Origin: Haloplanus salinus
GTDB taxonomy: Archaea > Halobacteriota > Halobacteria > Halobacteriales > Haloferacaceae
Length of the DNA: 64,000 nt
Direction: 5' to 3'
NCBI RefSeq assembly: GCF_003336245.1
Contig: NZ_QPHM01000001.1
Location: forward strand, 558,001 to 622,000
This document shows positions 49,814 through 58,038 of this stretch, piece by piece. The position numbers and the translations under genes are program-made. Numbering within the stretch: position 1 is the stretch's first letter; every line of letters starts with the position of its first letter. A model generated the notes under the pieces. That model saw only the letters and a program-made list of their open reading frames with translations. It ran no database searches and had not been told where the DNA came from.

Positions 49814-51289
49814 TCACGGGGTTCTGCCGCCCCGCCCCCACACCATCGCCACGACGCGGTGGGCGGCCACGCGGGTGGGCGGCGAGACGGCGAGCAGGAC
49901 GGCACTGAATCCGCCGAGTCCTGCCACGGCGGCAGCGGCCGCCACCCCGGGCGTCGGCAGCGGGGTTCCAGTGGCCACGGCGACGACGCTAGCCGTCAGC
50001 GACGCCGCGACGAGGCCCCCGAGGGTGAGGTGGGCGACCGTTTCCGCGTCGACCGGCACGTACCCGAACACGTCGCGGGCGTAGTGACAGACGGCACCGA
50101 ACACGACGAGGTTCATCACCCCGTAGCCGACCGCGCCGGCGACCGCCCCGAACTCCGCGCCGAACAGCGCCGTGATCGGCACGCTCGCGACCAGCCCGTA
50201 GAGTTTCGTCCGGAAACTCACGCTCGGCTTGCCGAGTCCCTCCATCGCGTGGGAGGTCAGCGTCCAGAAGCCACGCAGGACGTTCACCCCGCCGACCAGA
50301 AGCACCGTCGTCGAGAACGCCCACCGCGCGTCGGCGAACGCGATCCGGGCGACGACGTCGTGAGCCCCGATCAGATATCCGAAGACGACGAACGTCGCTC
50401 CCGTCCCGCCGGTGACGGCGCCGCGGAGATAGGTGTCGTACCCGTTCCCCGCGGCGACGTCGCCACTGACCTTCGTGAGCAGGGGCGAGGAGAGTCGCCA
50501 GGAGATGGTCGCCCCGAAGTCCGCGAACCGGTCCGCGGCCTCGTAGATGCCGACCGCTGCCGGCGTACCGACGACGCCCAAGACGAACACCGGCATGTTG
50601 TAGGAGAAGCGGTCCAGAATTTGGTCCGGGACGCTCCACCTGGCGAACGTCCAGGCCCGATCGACCGCGTGGCGGTCCGGGACCCGCGGCACGACGCCGA
50701 GGGCGACGCCCACCGGGACGAACAACGCGAATCGAACGCCGGCGCTCACGAGGAGTAACGCCGCCGCGGAGGTCACGACGGCGTCGAACGTCACGACGAG
50801 CAGCAGCTGCGCGCCGAGCATCGCGCCGCCGAGCCACGTCTGTGCGCTCGGATAGCCGATGGCGCCGACCAGGCTCGAAACGACGATCGAGACCGAGAGC
50901 GACGCGGCGTACAGGCCGGCCGGAACCAGGAGTTCGGCGGTGAACACCGTCCGGCGGGCGAGCACGTCCGTGATCAGTAGCGCGCCGGCACCACCGGCCA
51001 GCAGATAGCCCGCGGTGGCCAGCAGCGCGACGCCGAGATACGAGCCGACACGTTCCCCCGGCTCGCTCCCGAGTTTTTGTAGCGCCTGGCTGACGCCTCG
51101 GACCGGCCGAAGCCCCAGTGCGATCGCGATCGAGACGAAAAAGAACGTGCCGGCGGCCGCCGGCGAGATCACGGCGGCGTAGACGAGCCCACTGAGTACG
51201 TACAGTGGCGTGGAGACGAGCGCCCCGCCGGCCGTCCGGATCGACGAATCTAATAGACCGACCTCGTCGCCGTTCCGCTGCTGGACCAT
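49814..51289 (-). CDS. Polysaccharide/lipid-oligosaccharide flippase-like membrane protein
   Basis: 491 residues from ATG 51289 (MVQQRNGDEVG), or 500 from ATG 51316. About 12-14 hydrophobic helices; RTAGGALVSTPLYVLSGLVY and SRFSYNMPVFVLGVVGTPAA-like (DRFSYNMPVFVLG) fit the MATE/Wzx (MOP) fold of oligosaccharide flippases. Such proteins move lipid-linked sugars across the membrane, for example for protein glycosylation. No glycosyltransferase is adjacent. The overlap of the upstream gene (stop 51250) with its 5' end is unresolved. Confidence 0.8.
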   Translation of the reverse strand: MVQQRNGDEVGLLDSSIRTAGGALVSTPLYVLSGLVYAAVISPAAAGTFFFVSIAIALGLRPVRGVSQALQKLGSEPGERVGSYLGVALLATAGYLLAGGAGALLITDVLARRTVFTAELLVPAGLYAASLSVSIVVSSLVGAIGYPSAQTWLGGAMLGAQLLLVVTFDAVVTSAAALLLVSAGVRFALFVPVGVALGVVPRVPDRHAVDRAWTFARWSVPDQILDRFSYNMPVFVLGVVGTPAAVGIYEAADRFADFGATISWRLSSPLLTKVSGDVAAGNGYDTYLRGAVTGGTGATFVVFGYLIGAHDVVARIAFADARWAFSTTVLLVGGVNVLRGFWTLTSHAMEGLGKPSVSFRTKLYGLVASVPITALFGAEFGAVAGAVGYGVMNLVVFGAVCHYARDVFGYVPVDAETVAHLTLGGLVAASLTASVVAVATGTPLPTPGVAAAAAVAGLGGFSAVLLAVSPPTRVAAHRVVAMVWGRGGRTP

Positions 51290-51606
51290 CGTGTTCGGTT
51301 GTGTCGTGACGGGCAAAACGCTGGCGCGTTCGATCGGCGGGGCGTCCGCGTGGCGTCACCGACCCCAGTCCGTCGCCCGCACGGGCCGACGGTGACGGCG
51401 ATCACCGTCACGGCGGACAGCCCCCGCCGAGTGCGACGCCGTACCCGTCCGCGGGCGGGGATCACCGGGAGCGTCCGGTACTCGCCCGTTTCGGTGTGTT
51501 GTTCCAGGACCACCCGCTCGGTTTCCGCGGGTGTCGCGAGGGTCGGCCCCGGGATCTTCGTCCGCTCGACGATTTCGCAGAACCGCCGGTAGCCCGAGTC
51601 AGCCAT
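51250..51606 (-). CDS. Uncertain hypothetical protein
   Basis: 118 residues from ATG 51606. The first 50 residues (MADSGYRRFCEIVERTKIPG, then AETERVVLEQHTETGEYRTL) look like real protein. The rest becomes Arg-rich and overlaps the 5' end of the flippase gene by 40-67 bases, so the gene may be frameshifted or shorter in reality. Its ATG overlaps the stop of the open frame at 51602-51856. No family recognised. Confidence 0.4.
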   Translation of the reverse strand: MADSGYRRFCEIVERTKIPGPTLATPAETERVVLEQHTETGEYRTLPVIPARGRVRRRTRRGLSAVTVIAVTVGPCGRRTGVGDATRTPRRSNAPAFCPSRHNRTRWSSSGTATRSVY

Positions 51607-51856
51607 CGCTACCCTCCTGGCGTCGCCCGTCGATCCGCTGGCGGTTCGCGTGGGCGACGGTCTCGGGGTGGCTCGTTTCGACGTGGTCGCGCGTGAGGGG
51701 GGACAGCAGATCCCAGTAGTTCCCGGTGACGGACGTATGACTCTCGGCGTCCCGGCCGCCCCCGACCCGTGGGTCCCGAGGGGGCCGGGCGAAGGTGAGC
51801 GGCGACGCGGTCGCGGCGACCCCGGGTGACCCGCGTTCCGATGGCCCCGACGTCCC
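51602..51856 (-). pseudogene. Start-less open frame in phase with the upstream zinc-ribbon gene
   Basis: On the minus strand the frame of the zinc-ribbon gene stays open after its TGA for 84 codons and ends at TGA 51602-51604. Its second half looks coding: GNYWDLLSPLTRDHVETSHP, ETVAHANRQRIDGRRQEG. There is no ATG, GTG or TTG in this frame. Either a decayed gene or an artefact from a point change; stop-codon readthrough is a more speculative reading. Confidence 0.3.
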
Positions 51857-52006
51857 TCACGCGAGTTCGTAGACGGCGACCCCGCCACCACAGTGCGGAC
51901 AGTCCTCGGCGTCGGGCGCGAGGTTCGCGCCACACTCCCGGCACTCGACGTGTCGCGTGTGATCTGCCCGGCGCACGATGCTTGGCAAGACGTCACGAAC
52001 GCCCAT
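51857..52006 (-). CDS. Small zinc-ribbon protein (49 aa)
   Basis: ATG 52006 to TGA 51857-51859. MGVRDVLPSIVRRADHTRHV is followed by two Cys pairs, CREC and CPHC, spaced 16 residues apart, and GGGVAVYELA. A typical haloarchaeal mini zinc ribbon of unknown role. A minus-strand TATA-like CTTTATT at 52035-52041, about 30 bases upstream, supports expression. Confidence 0.75.
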   Translation of the reverse strand: MGVRDVLPSIVRRADHTRHVECRECGANLAPDAEDCPHCGGGVAVYELA

Positions 52007-52034
52007 GAGTGTTAGTATGATACAGAGAGACATG

Positions 52035-52041
52035 AATAAAG
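52035..52041 (-). promoter_or_regulatory. TATA-like box of the mini zinc-ribbon gene
   Basis: AATAAAG on the plus strand (CTTTATT on the minus strand), about 30 bases before ATG 52006; leaderless or short-leader start. Confidence 0.5.
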
Positions 52042-52117
52042 ATGTCGGCGGCGTGTCGTATCGGCCGGGGCCACAGCACCGGCAGCGAACTGACGCTCGC
52101 GGCCGCGAACACGGCCG

Positions 52118-52561
52118 TCAGCCGGTGAGCCGGTCACATTCGGCGCGGTCACTCGCCTCGCACCGATCGGTACACGGCCGGGTCAGGCGCTCGTCGAGTC
52201 GGGAGAGCGTGTCCGCGGACACCGCTCTGCCGATCCGGTAGGCCGTCGTGGGGTCCAGCGAGACACCGGCAGTCGCCTCGAAGAAGGCCTGGACGACACA
52301 GCGACGCCAGAGCAGTCGGCGGGCGACTGCCTCGCCCCGAGGGGTCAGTTCCGCGCCGACGTAGGGCTCGTACGACACGAGCCCCTCGTCGTCGAACCGC
52401 TTGACCGTCTCCGTGACCGTCGCGCCGCTCAGGGCGAGACGCTCCGCGAGCGCCCCGGTGCCGACCGGCGTGCCGTCGGTGAGCGCCAATACGAGCAAGC
52501 CACAGAGCTGACGGCCCTCGGCCCGACTCACCGGGAGGCTGGGGCCGGTTGGCTCCGTCAT
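52118..52561 (-). CDS. DtxR/SirR-like metalloregulator with altered metal site
   Basis: 147 residues, last gene of the feo operon (ATG overlaps the previous stop). Winged helix: AERLALSGATVTETVKRFDD, EGLVSYEPYVGAELTPRGEA. The dimer/metal region RRLLWRRCVVQAFFEATAGV corresponds to the RRHRLLE... helix of DtxR/MntR, but the usual His is Cys and the EAxxxEH motif reads TAYRIGRAV, so the classical primary metal ligands are missing. The tail is Cys-rich (CTDRCEASDRAEC). It probably represses the feo operon through the TTAGG-N4-CCTAA box; how it senses iron is open. Confidence 0.82.
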   Translation of the reverse strand: MTEPTGPSLPVSRAEGRQLCGLLVLALTDGTPVGTGALAERLALSGATVTETVKRFDDEGLVSYEPYVGAELTPRGEAVARRLLWRRCVVQAFFEATAGVSLDPTTAYRIGRAVSADTLSRLDERLTRPCTDRCEASDRAECDRLTG

Positions 52562-52782
52562 GGGTCACCCCCGTGTGACGGGTCGTCGTTGCGGCGGCGC
52601 TCTCGCCATCGGCCACCGGACGCGTCGTCTTCACCCGTATTACCGGTGGTCGACGGTACGTCCGGGTAGTCCGGTCGTTCGTCCCGATCCGGAAACCGGC
52701 CGGCCAGCACCACGCCGACGGGCGGCCGCGGCCGGCACGCACGGGGAGTTCGGTCGTGGGAGTACACGCCGTCGGCCATCAT
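52558..52782 (-). CDS. Small hydrophilic protein of the feo operon
   Basis: 74 residues; start ATG 52782 overlaps the preceding zinc-ribbon stop and its stop overlaps the regulator's ATG, so it is embedded in a chain of overlapping genes. Sequence is Arg/Asp/Pro-rich (for example GRFPDRDERPDYPDVPSTTG) and probably disordered. No family. The coupling is the main argument that it is translated. Confidence 0.45.
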   Translation of the reverse strand: MMADGVYSHDRTPRACRPRPPVGVVLAGRFPDRDERPDYPDVPSTTGNTGEDDASGGRWRERRRNDDPSHGGDP

Positions 52783-52994
52783 TCGCCCCGCTCGTCGTGG
52801 TCGGGGTCGCCGTCGTCGTTGGCCCCGTCCCGGTGGAGCCGGTCGGCGACCGTGCGCCGAAGTCGCTCGACGGGACTCGCACAGCCGTCACACCGTGCAC
52901 AGACCGCTCCCGAGCAGGAGATCCGTTCGCCACACCGGGGACACTGCGGCCCGCCGACCGGGTCGAACTCGTACTCGCAGGTCGGGCAGATCAC
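52779..52994 (-). CDS. Zinc-ribbon protein of the feo operon
   Basis: 71 residues from GTG 52994, which overlaps the feoB stop (GTGA). Starts MICPTCEYEFDPVGGPQCPR and carries three or four Cys pairs (CPTC, CPRC, CARC, plus SCSGAVC), a rubredoxin/zinc-ribbon-like array, then an Asp/Arg-rich tail. Position after FeoB is that of FeoC or other small accessory proteins in bacteria; a metal-binding accessory role is inferred. Confidence 0.7.
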   Translation of the reverse strand: MICPTCEYEFDPVGGPQCPRCGERISCSGAVCARCDGCASPVERLRRTVADRLHRDGANDDGDPDHDERGE

Positions 52995-54877
52995 GCGACC
53001 ACCCCCAAGAGGGCTGCGACGCCGCCGCCGACGCCGAACGCCACGACCCAGGAGCCCAGCCACATCAGGAGCGCGCTCCGCACGTCGCGCTCCTCGAGTA
53101 TCGTCGCCATCGTGAGGATACAGGGAACGAACAGCGTGACGACGACCAGCCCAACGAACGTCTCCGACGCCGACAGCGCCAGATCGGTCATGCCGGCCGC
53201 GGCGAAGTCACGCCGGATCAGCCCCAACACCAGCACCCGGCCGAACGACGCCGGCAAGCCGAGCGCCGCGGTCACCGGCCGGAGTGCGTCGACGATCACG
53301 TCGAGCGCGCCGACGTATTCGAGCGCCGACACCGCGAGCGCAGTGCCCGCGAACAGCGGTCCCGCCTCGCGCAGGAACGCGGCCATCCGGGTCCGGGTCT
53401 TCCGGGCGACGTTGTGGGGACGCGGGACGCGCAGGCGCGGGAGTTGTTCGACGAGCGCGTCTCGGTCGCCGGGGAGGGTCCGGTCGAGGACGGCGCCGGC
53501 GGCGCCGAGTACCACGAGTAAGACCAGGAGGTAGCCCGCCCACCAGACGAGTCCGAGACCCGCGAGGAGGCCCATGATGACGCCGATCTGTGCCGAACAG
53601 GGGACCGCGAGGCCGAGCAACGCCGTCGCGATGAGCCGCTCCCGGCGCGACTCGATCGTCCGGGTCGTGATGACCGCCATCGTCACGCAGCCGGTGCCGA
53701 TGACCAGCGGGACGACCGCGCGACCGTTGAGTCCGATCCTGTTGAGCCCCCTGTCAAGCACCACGGCGAGCCGGGGCAGGACGCCCGCGTCTTCGAGCGT
53801 GCCGATCACGAGGGAGAAGGCCGCGACGAGCGGCACCAGGACGCCGACGACGTACTGCGGCATGATCGTCAACAGCCCCAACACGTCGTTGATCAGCAGG
53901 AACTCGACGGGGGCTGCCCAGTCGGCCGCCGGCAGGAGCCGCTCCACGGCGGCTTCGACCGTGGGGTTGTAGTACCGCCCGAAGAGCACGCCCTCGGTGT
54001 AGCCGACGAGCGTCTGTGCGACCACCACCCCGACGAGATAGAAAATCGCCCCCACCAGCGCGAGTGCGATCGGAATACCCGTCAGCGGTCGCAACAGCAG
54101 GTCGCCGACGCGGTCCCCGACGGATCGTCCGGCGTCGGTTGCGTGTACGACGTCGTCGACGAGCGACCGGACGCGTGCGCGTCGCTCGGCGTACAGCTGT
54201 TCCCGTCGGTCGAGGTCGGCGGCCAGCGACTCCCCGCCGTCGGCCACGAGAGCGTCGACGCGGCGGGCGGTCGGGTCGTCGCCTTCGAGAAGCAGCGTGC
54301 GTTCCGCTCGGGTCGCCTCGATCCGGTCCGGGAGCGCGTCGTAGTGGTCGGCGACGGGCGTCGACGGTGGTGCCATCGCGTCGGGAAGGCGCTCGGACAG
54401 GTCGTCGACCCCCTTCTCCGTGACGGCGACGGTCGGAACGACGGGAGCACCGATCGCCGTCGCCAGCGCGTCGACGTCGATGTCGACGCCGTCGGCCGCG
54501 GCTTCGTCCATCATGTTGAGCGCGACGACGGTCGGGATGCCCATGTCCAGTAGCTGCAGGGTGACGAACAGGTCCCGGTCGAGCCGCGTGGCGTCGACGA
54601 CGTTGATGACCGCGTCCGCATCGAGGACGACCGCACGCGTGACGCGCTCCGCTTCCGAAAACGACGAAATGCCGTAGACGCCGGGGGTATCGATCAGGGT
54701 CCCCGAGTCGGTCGTCGCGGCGGTCGTCTCGACGGTCGTGCCGGGGTAGTTCGAGACGTCGACGTACTGCTCCGCGAGCGCCCCGAAGAGCACGCTCTTG
54801 CCGACGTTGGGTGCACCGACCAGCGCCACCGTCCGTCCGGCGTCGTCCGACCCGCAAGGCTCCTCGCATCCCGTCAT
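52991..54877 (-). CDS. feoB: FeoB ferrous iron transporter
   Basis: 628 residues from ATG 54877, overlapping the feoA stop (ATGA). N-terminal G domain: GAPNVGKSVLFGAL (G1), YPGTTVE (G2), LIDTPGVYG (G3), NMMD (G4). A helical region follows, then the membrane domain with two Gate segments: LGLLTIMPQYVVGVLVPLVA, VPLVIGTGCVTMAV...PCSAQIGVIMGLL, and GLIRRDFAAAG. Cysteines in GCV and PCSAQ are the conserved pore residues. Imports Fe2+ driven by GTP binding/hydrolysis or by the gradient. ORF could extend upstream but would cover feoA. Confidence 0.96.
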   Translation of the reverse strand: MTGCEEPCGSDDAGRTVALVGAPNVGKSVLFGALAEQYVDVSNYPGTTVETTAATTDSGTLIDTPGVYGISSFSEAERVTRAVVLDADAVINVVDATRLDRDLFVTLQLLDMGIPTVVALNMMDEAAADGVDIDVDALATAIGAPVVPTVAVTEKGVDDLSERLPDAMAPPSTPVADHYDALPDRIEATRAERTLLLEGDDPTARRVDALVADGGESLAADLDRREQLYAERRARVRSLVDDVVHATDAGRSVGDRVGDLLLRPLTGIPIALALVGAIFYLVGVVVAQTLVGYTEGVLFGRYYNPTVEAAVERLLPAADWAAPVEFLLINDVLGLLTIMPQYVVGVLVPLVAAFSLVIGTLEDAGVLPRLAVVLDRGLNRIGLNGRAVVPLVIGTGCVTMAVITTRTIESRRERLIATALLGLAVPCSAQIGVIMGLLAGLGLVWWAGYLLVLLVVLGAAGAVLDRTLPGDRDALVEQLPRLRVPRPHNVARKTRTRMAAFLREAGPLFAGTALAVSALEYVGALDVIVDALRPVTAALGLPASFGRVLVLGLIRRDFAAAGMTDLALSASETFVGLVVVTLFVPCILTMATILEERDVRSALLMWLGSWVVAFGVGGGVAALLGVVA

Positions 54878-55116
54878 GACCGTGTGTCGGTCCGTTCGGA
54901 ACGCTCGACGCCGATCGTTCGGGCGAGCGTCCGTCCGAGTGCGACCTCCGTCCCGCGACGCCTGAGCACGACCGGCCCGTTCCGGATCCGCCGGCGACAC
55001 TCGACGTCGCCGTCGAGAAGTCCGAGCCGCAGTAGCCGAGCGCGAGTCTCGTCGTCCGGGACGTGCGTCAACGTCACCCGTTCGGGCGGTGGAACGTCGG
55101 ATAGCGATGTCGTCAT
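54874..55116 (-). CDS. feoA: FeoA
   Basis: 80 residues, an SH3-like FeoA: LTHVPDDETRARLLRLGLLD (the LxxLGLxxG motif), GDVECRRRIRNGPVVLRRRG and EVALGRTLARTIGV. Soluble regulator of FeoB. First gene of the operon; the palindromic iron box touches its start codon. Confidence 0.9.
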   Translation of the reverse strand: MTTSLSDVPPPERVTLTHVPDDETRARLLRLGLLDGDVECRRRIRNGPVVLRRRGTEVALGRTLARTIGVERSERTDTRS

Positions 55117-55130
55117 TTAGGTCCGCCTAA
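55117..55130. promoter_or_regulatory. TTAGG-TCCG-CCTAA operator at the feoA start
   Basis: Perfect inverted repeat TTAGG-N4-CCTAA immediately upstream of feoA ATG 55116, so it overlaps the predicted leaderless transcription start. It matches the consensus style of DtxR/IdeR-family metal boxes. The obvious ligand is the DtxR-like protein encoded at the end of the same operon (autoregulation), or a second Idr/SirR elsewhere. Confidence 0.7.
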
Positions 55131-55252
55131 TTTTTTCGAGCGGAAACGGTTGTGACGTTGGCCCCACTATGACGGCTCTTCATGAACGGGCGACGGCCGT
55201 CGGCGACTCGGGACACCCACGGGCATATCCCCGTCCGTGACGTACAGGTAGT

Positions 55253-55684
55253 ATGCCCGTCACCGTCGAGGGGTCGTACGTCGAATCGGTCGAGCGCGTC
55301 CAGCCGAGTCAGGCGAACAACTACGGCAACGCCCACGGCGGCGAAGTAGTCAAGCTCATGGACGAACTCGCCGCCATCGCGGCGATGGGGGTAGCCGGGG
55401 AGACGTGCGTGACCGCACACATCGGCAGCGCCGACTTTCGGTCGCCCATCGCCGTCGGCGACGTCATCGAACTGTCGGCGTACGTCTACGAAACCGGCGA
55501 GAGCAGCCTGCAAGTGCGCGTCGACGCCGAGGCCCGCGACCCCCGGGCCACCGACTTGCGGCGCACCACCGCGGCGTGTTTCACCATGGTCGCCGTCGAC
55601 GACGACGGCGATCCGGTGCCGGTGCCGTCGGTGACCGCCGACACCGAGCGTGGGCGCGAACTGGTCGCGAGCGCGCCCTGTTAG
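55253..55684 (+). CDS. Acyl-CoA thioesterase (hotdog fold)
   Basis: 143 residues, single hotdog domain of the YciA/acyl-CoA hydrolase type: VQPSQANNYGNAHGGEVVKLMDE-like start (PSQANNYGNAHGGEVVKLMD) with N-x-x-G-x-x-H-G-G, then AHIGSADFRSPIAVGDVIEL, and ARDPRATDLRRTTAACFTMV. Cleaves acyl-CoA to free acid and CoA; chain length unknown. TATA-like GCATATCC at 55222-55229 gives a leaderless start. Divergent from feoA. Confidence 0.92.
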   Translation: MPVTVEGSYVESVERVQPSQANNYGNAHGGEVVKLMDELAAIAAMGVAGETCVTAHIGSADFRSPIAVGDVIELSAYVYETGESSLQVRVDAEARDPRATDLRRTTAACFTMVAVDDDGDPVPVPSVTADTERGRELVASAPC

Positions 55685-55859
55685 TTGAGTGTGAACCGCC
55701 TCACGGTCGGGCCCCGAGGCACTCGCCCTGCGTATCCGTAGACGAACCTTGCGTCCACGAGGGTGTCGAAAGCCGAGGGCCGAGCAGCGCGGTAGGGAGG
55801 ACGACGCCACGGTCGGGGTGGTGGACGACCCGCCACACCGACCTGTGGATACCGCGCCG

Positions 55860-56297
55860 CTACAGGACGTCGGGCCGGTCGGAGGTGTCGAGCGTCGTCG
55901 TGAGTCGCTGCTGGGTTTCGAGCCCGGTCCGGAACCGGGCGAGCAGTTCGGACTGATGTTCGGGGCAGGCGTGTACGGCGACGGCGCCGTCCGCAACCGG
56001 AATGATCGGCTGGCGTGGCGTATACCCTGCTAACTGACAGCTCGGGCACCGGATGCCGCCGGCCGGCCGGTGCTCGACGAGTTTGGCAGCGTCGTCGGTG
56101 GTGTACCCGCAGGTAGAGGCGAACTGCGCTACGTGCTCCTCGCACCCGACGATCGGCGTCGTGAGGTGATCGAGCAACAGAAACGAGTACCGACTCCGTT
56201 CGGGCGATCGGAGCGCAGCCGCACAGTTCTCGCAAGGAACCGGCGGGCTGTCGGGGTCGGTAACCGACTGACGCTGCTGAGACTCTTCGGAATCCAT
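55860..56297 (-). CDS. Zinc-binding protein of unknown function
   Basis: 145 residues from ATG 56297. Four Cys/His pairs are spread through the chain: CENCAA, GCEEHVAQFAS, IRCPSCQLAG and VHACPEHQ, suggesting two zinc sites. The segment SRYSFLLLDHLTTPI has an amphipathic character. No family recognised. Divergent from the pseudokinase gene. Confidence 0.65.
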   Translation of the reverse strand: MDSEESQQRQSVTDPDSPPVPCENCAAALRSPERSRYSFLLLDHLTTPIVGCEEHVAQFASTCGYTTDDAAKLVEHRPAGGIRCPSCQLAGYTPRQPIIPVADGAVAVHACPEHQSELLARFRTGLETQQRLTTTLDTSDRPDVL

Positions 56298-56525
56298 CGT
56301 CAACCGTATCTAGATGGTCGGTTGCCAGATGGGTAAATGGTCGGTCCGAGGGTCGTGTGGGTGGACGCTGGCGTTCCGAACGGGTCTCGCACCGCCAACG
56401 GAGAACGCACGTTCGAGCGGCTCGGATCGGTCGCTCCCGCGTGGAACCGGCTTCCCCCTCGTCGGGGTCGGGAAAAAGTGAACCCGGCATCCCGCGGAGT
56501 GTGCTACGACGATCCCATGCCTAGG

Positions 56526-56530
56526 TTTTA
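56526..56530 (+). promoter_or_regulatory. TATA-like box of the pseudokinase gene
   Basis: TTTTA within CTAGGTTTTACC, centred about 29 bases before ATG 56557; leaderless start. Confidence 0.45.
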
Positions 56531-56556
56531 CCAACGGGCGGACCATCGATCCGCCG

Positions 56557-58038
56557 ATGGGGGAGCGTGGAGCGGACGACATCCCGTTCGGGACCGTCGA
56601 GCCGCCGCCGTGTCGCCAGCCGCTCGAAGTGATCGAACGCGACGGCGAGTGGGTCGTTCGCGAGTACTACCCGACGGAGGACGCTGTCGAAGGGCAGATT
56701 CGCACGTTCGGCACGCACGCGGATCGGATCGATGCGATGCGGCAGGCCCGGACCGCGATGGAGCGCGGACAGTACCCGTGCGTGGTCCGGTGGGACACAC
56801 ACGATAGCGTCGGCGGGTTGTACTGGAATCCACCCTTCGAGACGCTCGTCGTCGAGTACAGCGACCTGCTCAGGGAGTGGGTCGTCGTACCGAAAGGTGA
56901 CCACTTCGTGTTCCAGACTGCGGGGTCGACGAGTACCGCCTTCCAGCTCGGGAAACTGGTGCTCGAACGCTTCGATTTCAAAACCGTCGAATTCTACGCG
57001 CGCGACGGGACCCTCGAAGCGGAGCGTGACCACCGTTTCCTCCGGCACGAGATCGCCCAGTCGGGCGTCCGGTTCAATCGCGGGTCGCTCCCCGAGAGCG
57101 TCGAACACCCGGCACCGGCGTCGGCGACCGCGGCGGTGGACGACGCGGACGGCGACGGGGACCGCTCCGCATCCGAGGACGGCTCCATGACCGCGATCAG
57201 TTCGATCGCGCCAGTCGTCCCCGACATCACGCGGCTGAAAGCCATCGACACCGAGAGCGTCCTCCACCAGTACGAGACCCCTTGGGAGGGTGCTACTGCC
57301 CGGATCTGGATCCTAGATCCCGACTTCGACGATCACCGAACTGCCATCCACGCGTTCGGGGCCGCCGTCGACGACTGGGCCGCCCTCGCGAGTCACGACG
57401 GGGTCGCCTCGATCCACGAACGGGACGCCGATCCGTCGGCGTGGGTGGTCTACGACGACGCCGGCACGCCGCTGTCGACGTGCCGAGAGAAGCTATCGAC
57501 TGCGGAACGACTCCGGATACTCACGCAACTGGCGGACGTAACGCAGGAGGCTCAGCGGCGGGGCATCTACCGGACGACGCTCGCGCCGTCGCGCGTCCGG
57601 ATCAGCAGGGTCAAGTCGACGCGGGACCGCTCGTACGTTGACACCGGACTGAACCGGCAGGAGGCGGAGCACTCGGTCTCGGCCCGGGTGACGAGTCCCG
57701 GTATCGAACGGCGCGTCCGCGACAGACTCGGCCGGCGGACCGGGAGTCGATACATGGCACCGGAACAGCTCCGGAACGACGTTACGCCCACTACCCCCGT
57801 CTATCGACTGGGTGCGGTCACCTACTGGTTGCTCACCGGGTCCGAACCGTTCCACGACCGGCAGGCGTACACGAACGCACTCGCGGCCGGCGGGATGACG
57901 TCGCCACAGGAAGTCGCGGAGCTCCCCGACGGCGTCGGTGACTGTATCCAGCGGGCGATGCGGACCGATCCGGACGACCGATTCCGGACGGCCAACCGGT
58001 TCGCCGAGCGACTCGTCGAGCGGTTCGGTCGCCCGTGA
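56557..58038 (+). CDS. Pseudokinase: unknown N-terminal domain plus degenerate Ser/Thr kinase fold
   Basis: 493 residues. Residues 1-185 form an alpha/beta region with no family I can name (EVIERDGEWVVREYYPTEDA, VVVPKGDHFVFQTAGSTSTA). After a linker, residues 225-493 follow a eukaryotic-like kinase. The C-lobe is clear: SRYMAPEQLRN (APE motif), VYRLGAVTYWLLTGSEPFHD, CIQRAMRTDPDDRFRTANRF. But the catalytic loop expected as HRDLKPxN reads GIYRTTLAPSRVRIS, no DFG is seen, and no glycine-rich loop. So it is probably catalytically dead and acts as a scaffold or sensor. Stand-alone gene. Confidence 0.8.
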   Translation: MGERGADDIPFGTVEPPPCRQPLEVIERDGEWVVREYYPTEDAVEGQIRTFGTHADRIDAMRQARTAMERGQYPCVVRWDTHDSVGGLYWNPPFETLVVEYSDLLREWVVVPKGDHFVFQTAGSTSTAFQLGKLVLERFDFKTVEFYARDGTLEAERDHRFLRHEIAQSGVRFNRGSLPESVEHPAPASATAAVDDADGDGDRSASEDGSMTAISSIAPVVPDITRLKAIDTESVLHQYETPWEGATARIWILDPDFDDHRTAIHAFGAAVDDWAALASHDGVASIHERDADPSAWVVYDDAGTPLSTCREKLSTAERLRILTQLADVTQEAQRRGIYRTTLAPSRVRISRVKSTRDRSYVDTGLNRQEAEHSVSARVTSPGIERRVRDRLGRRTGSRYMAPEQLRNDVTPTTPVYRLGAVTYWLLTGSEPFHDRQAYTNALAAGGMTSPQEVAELPDGVGDCIQRAMRTDPDDRFRTANRFAERLVERFGRP

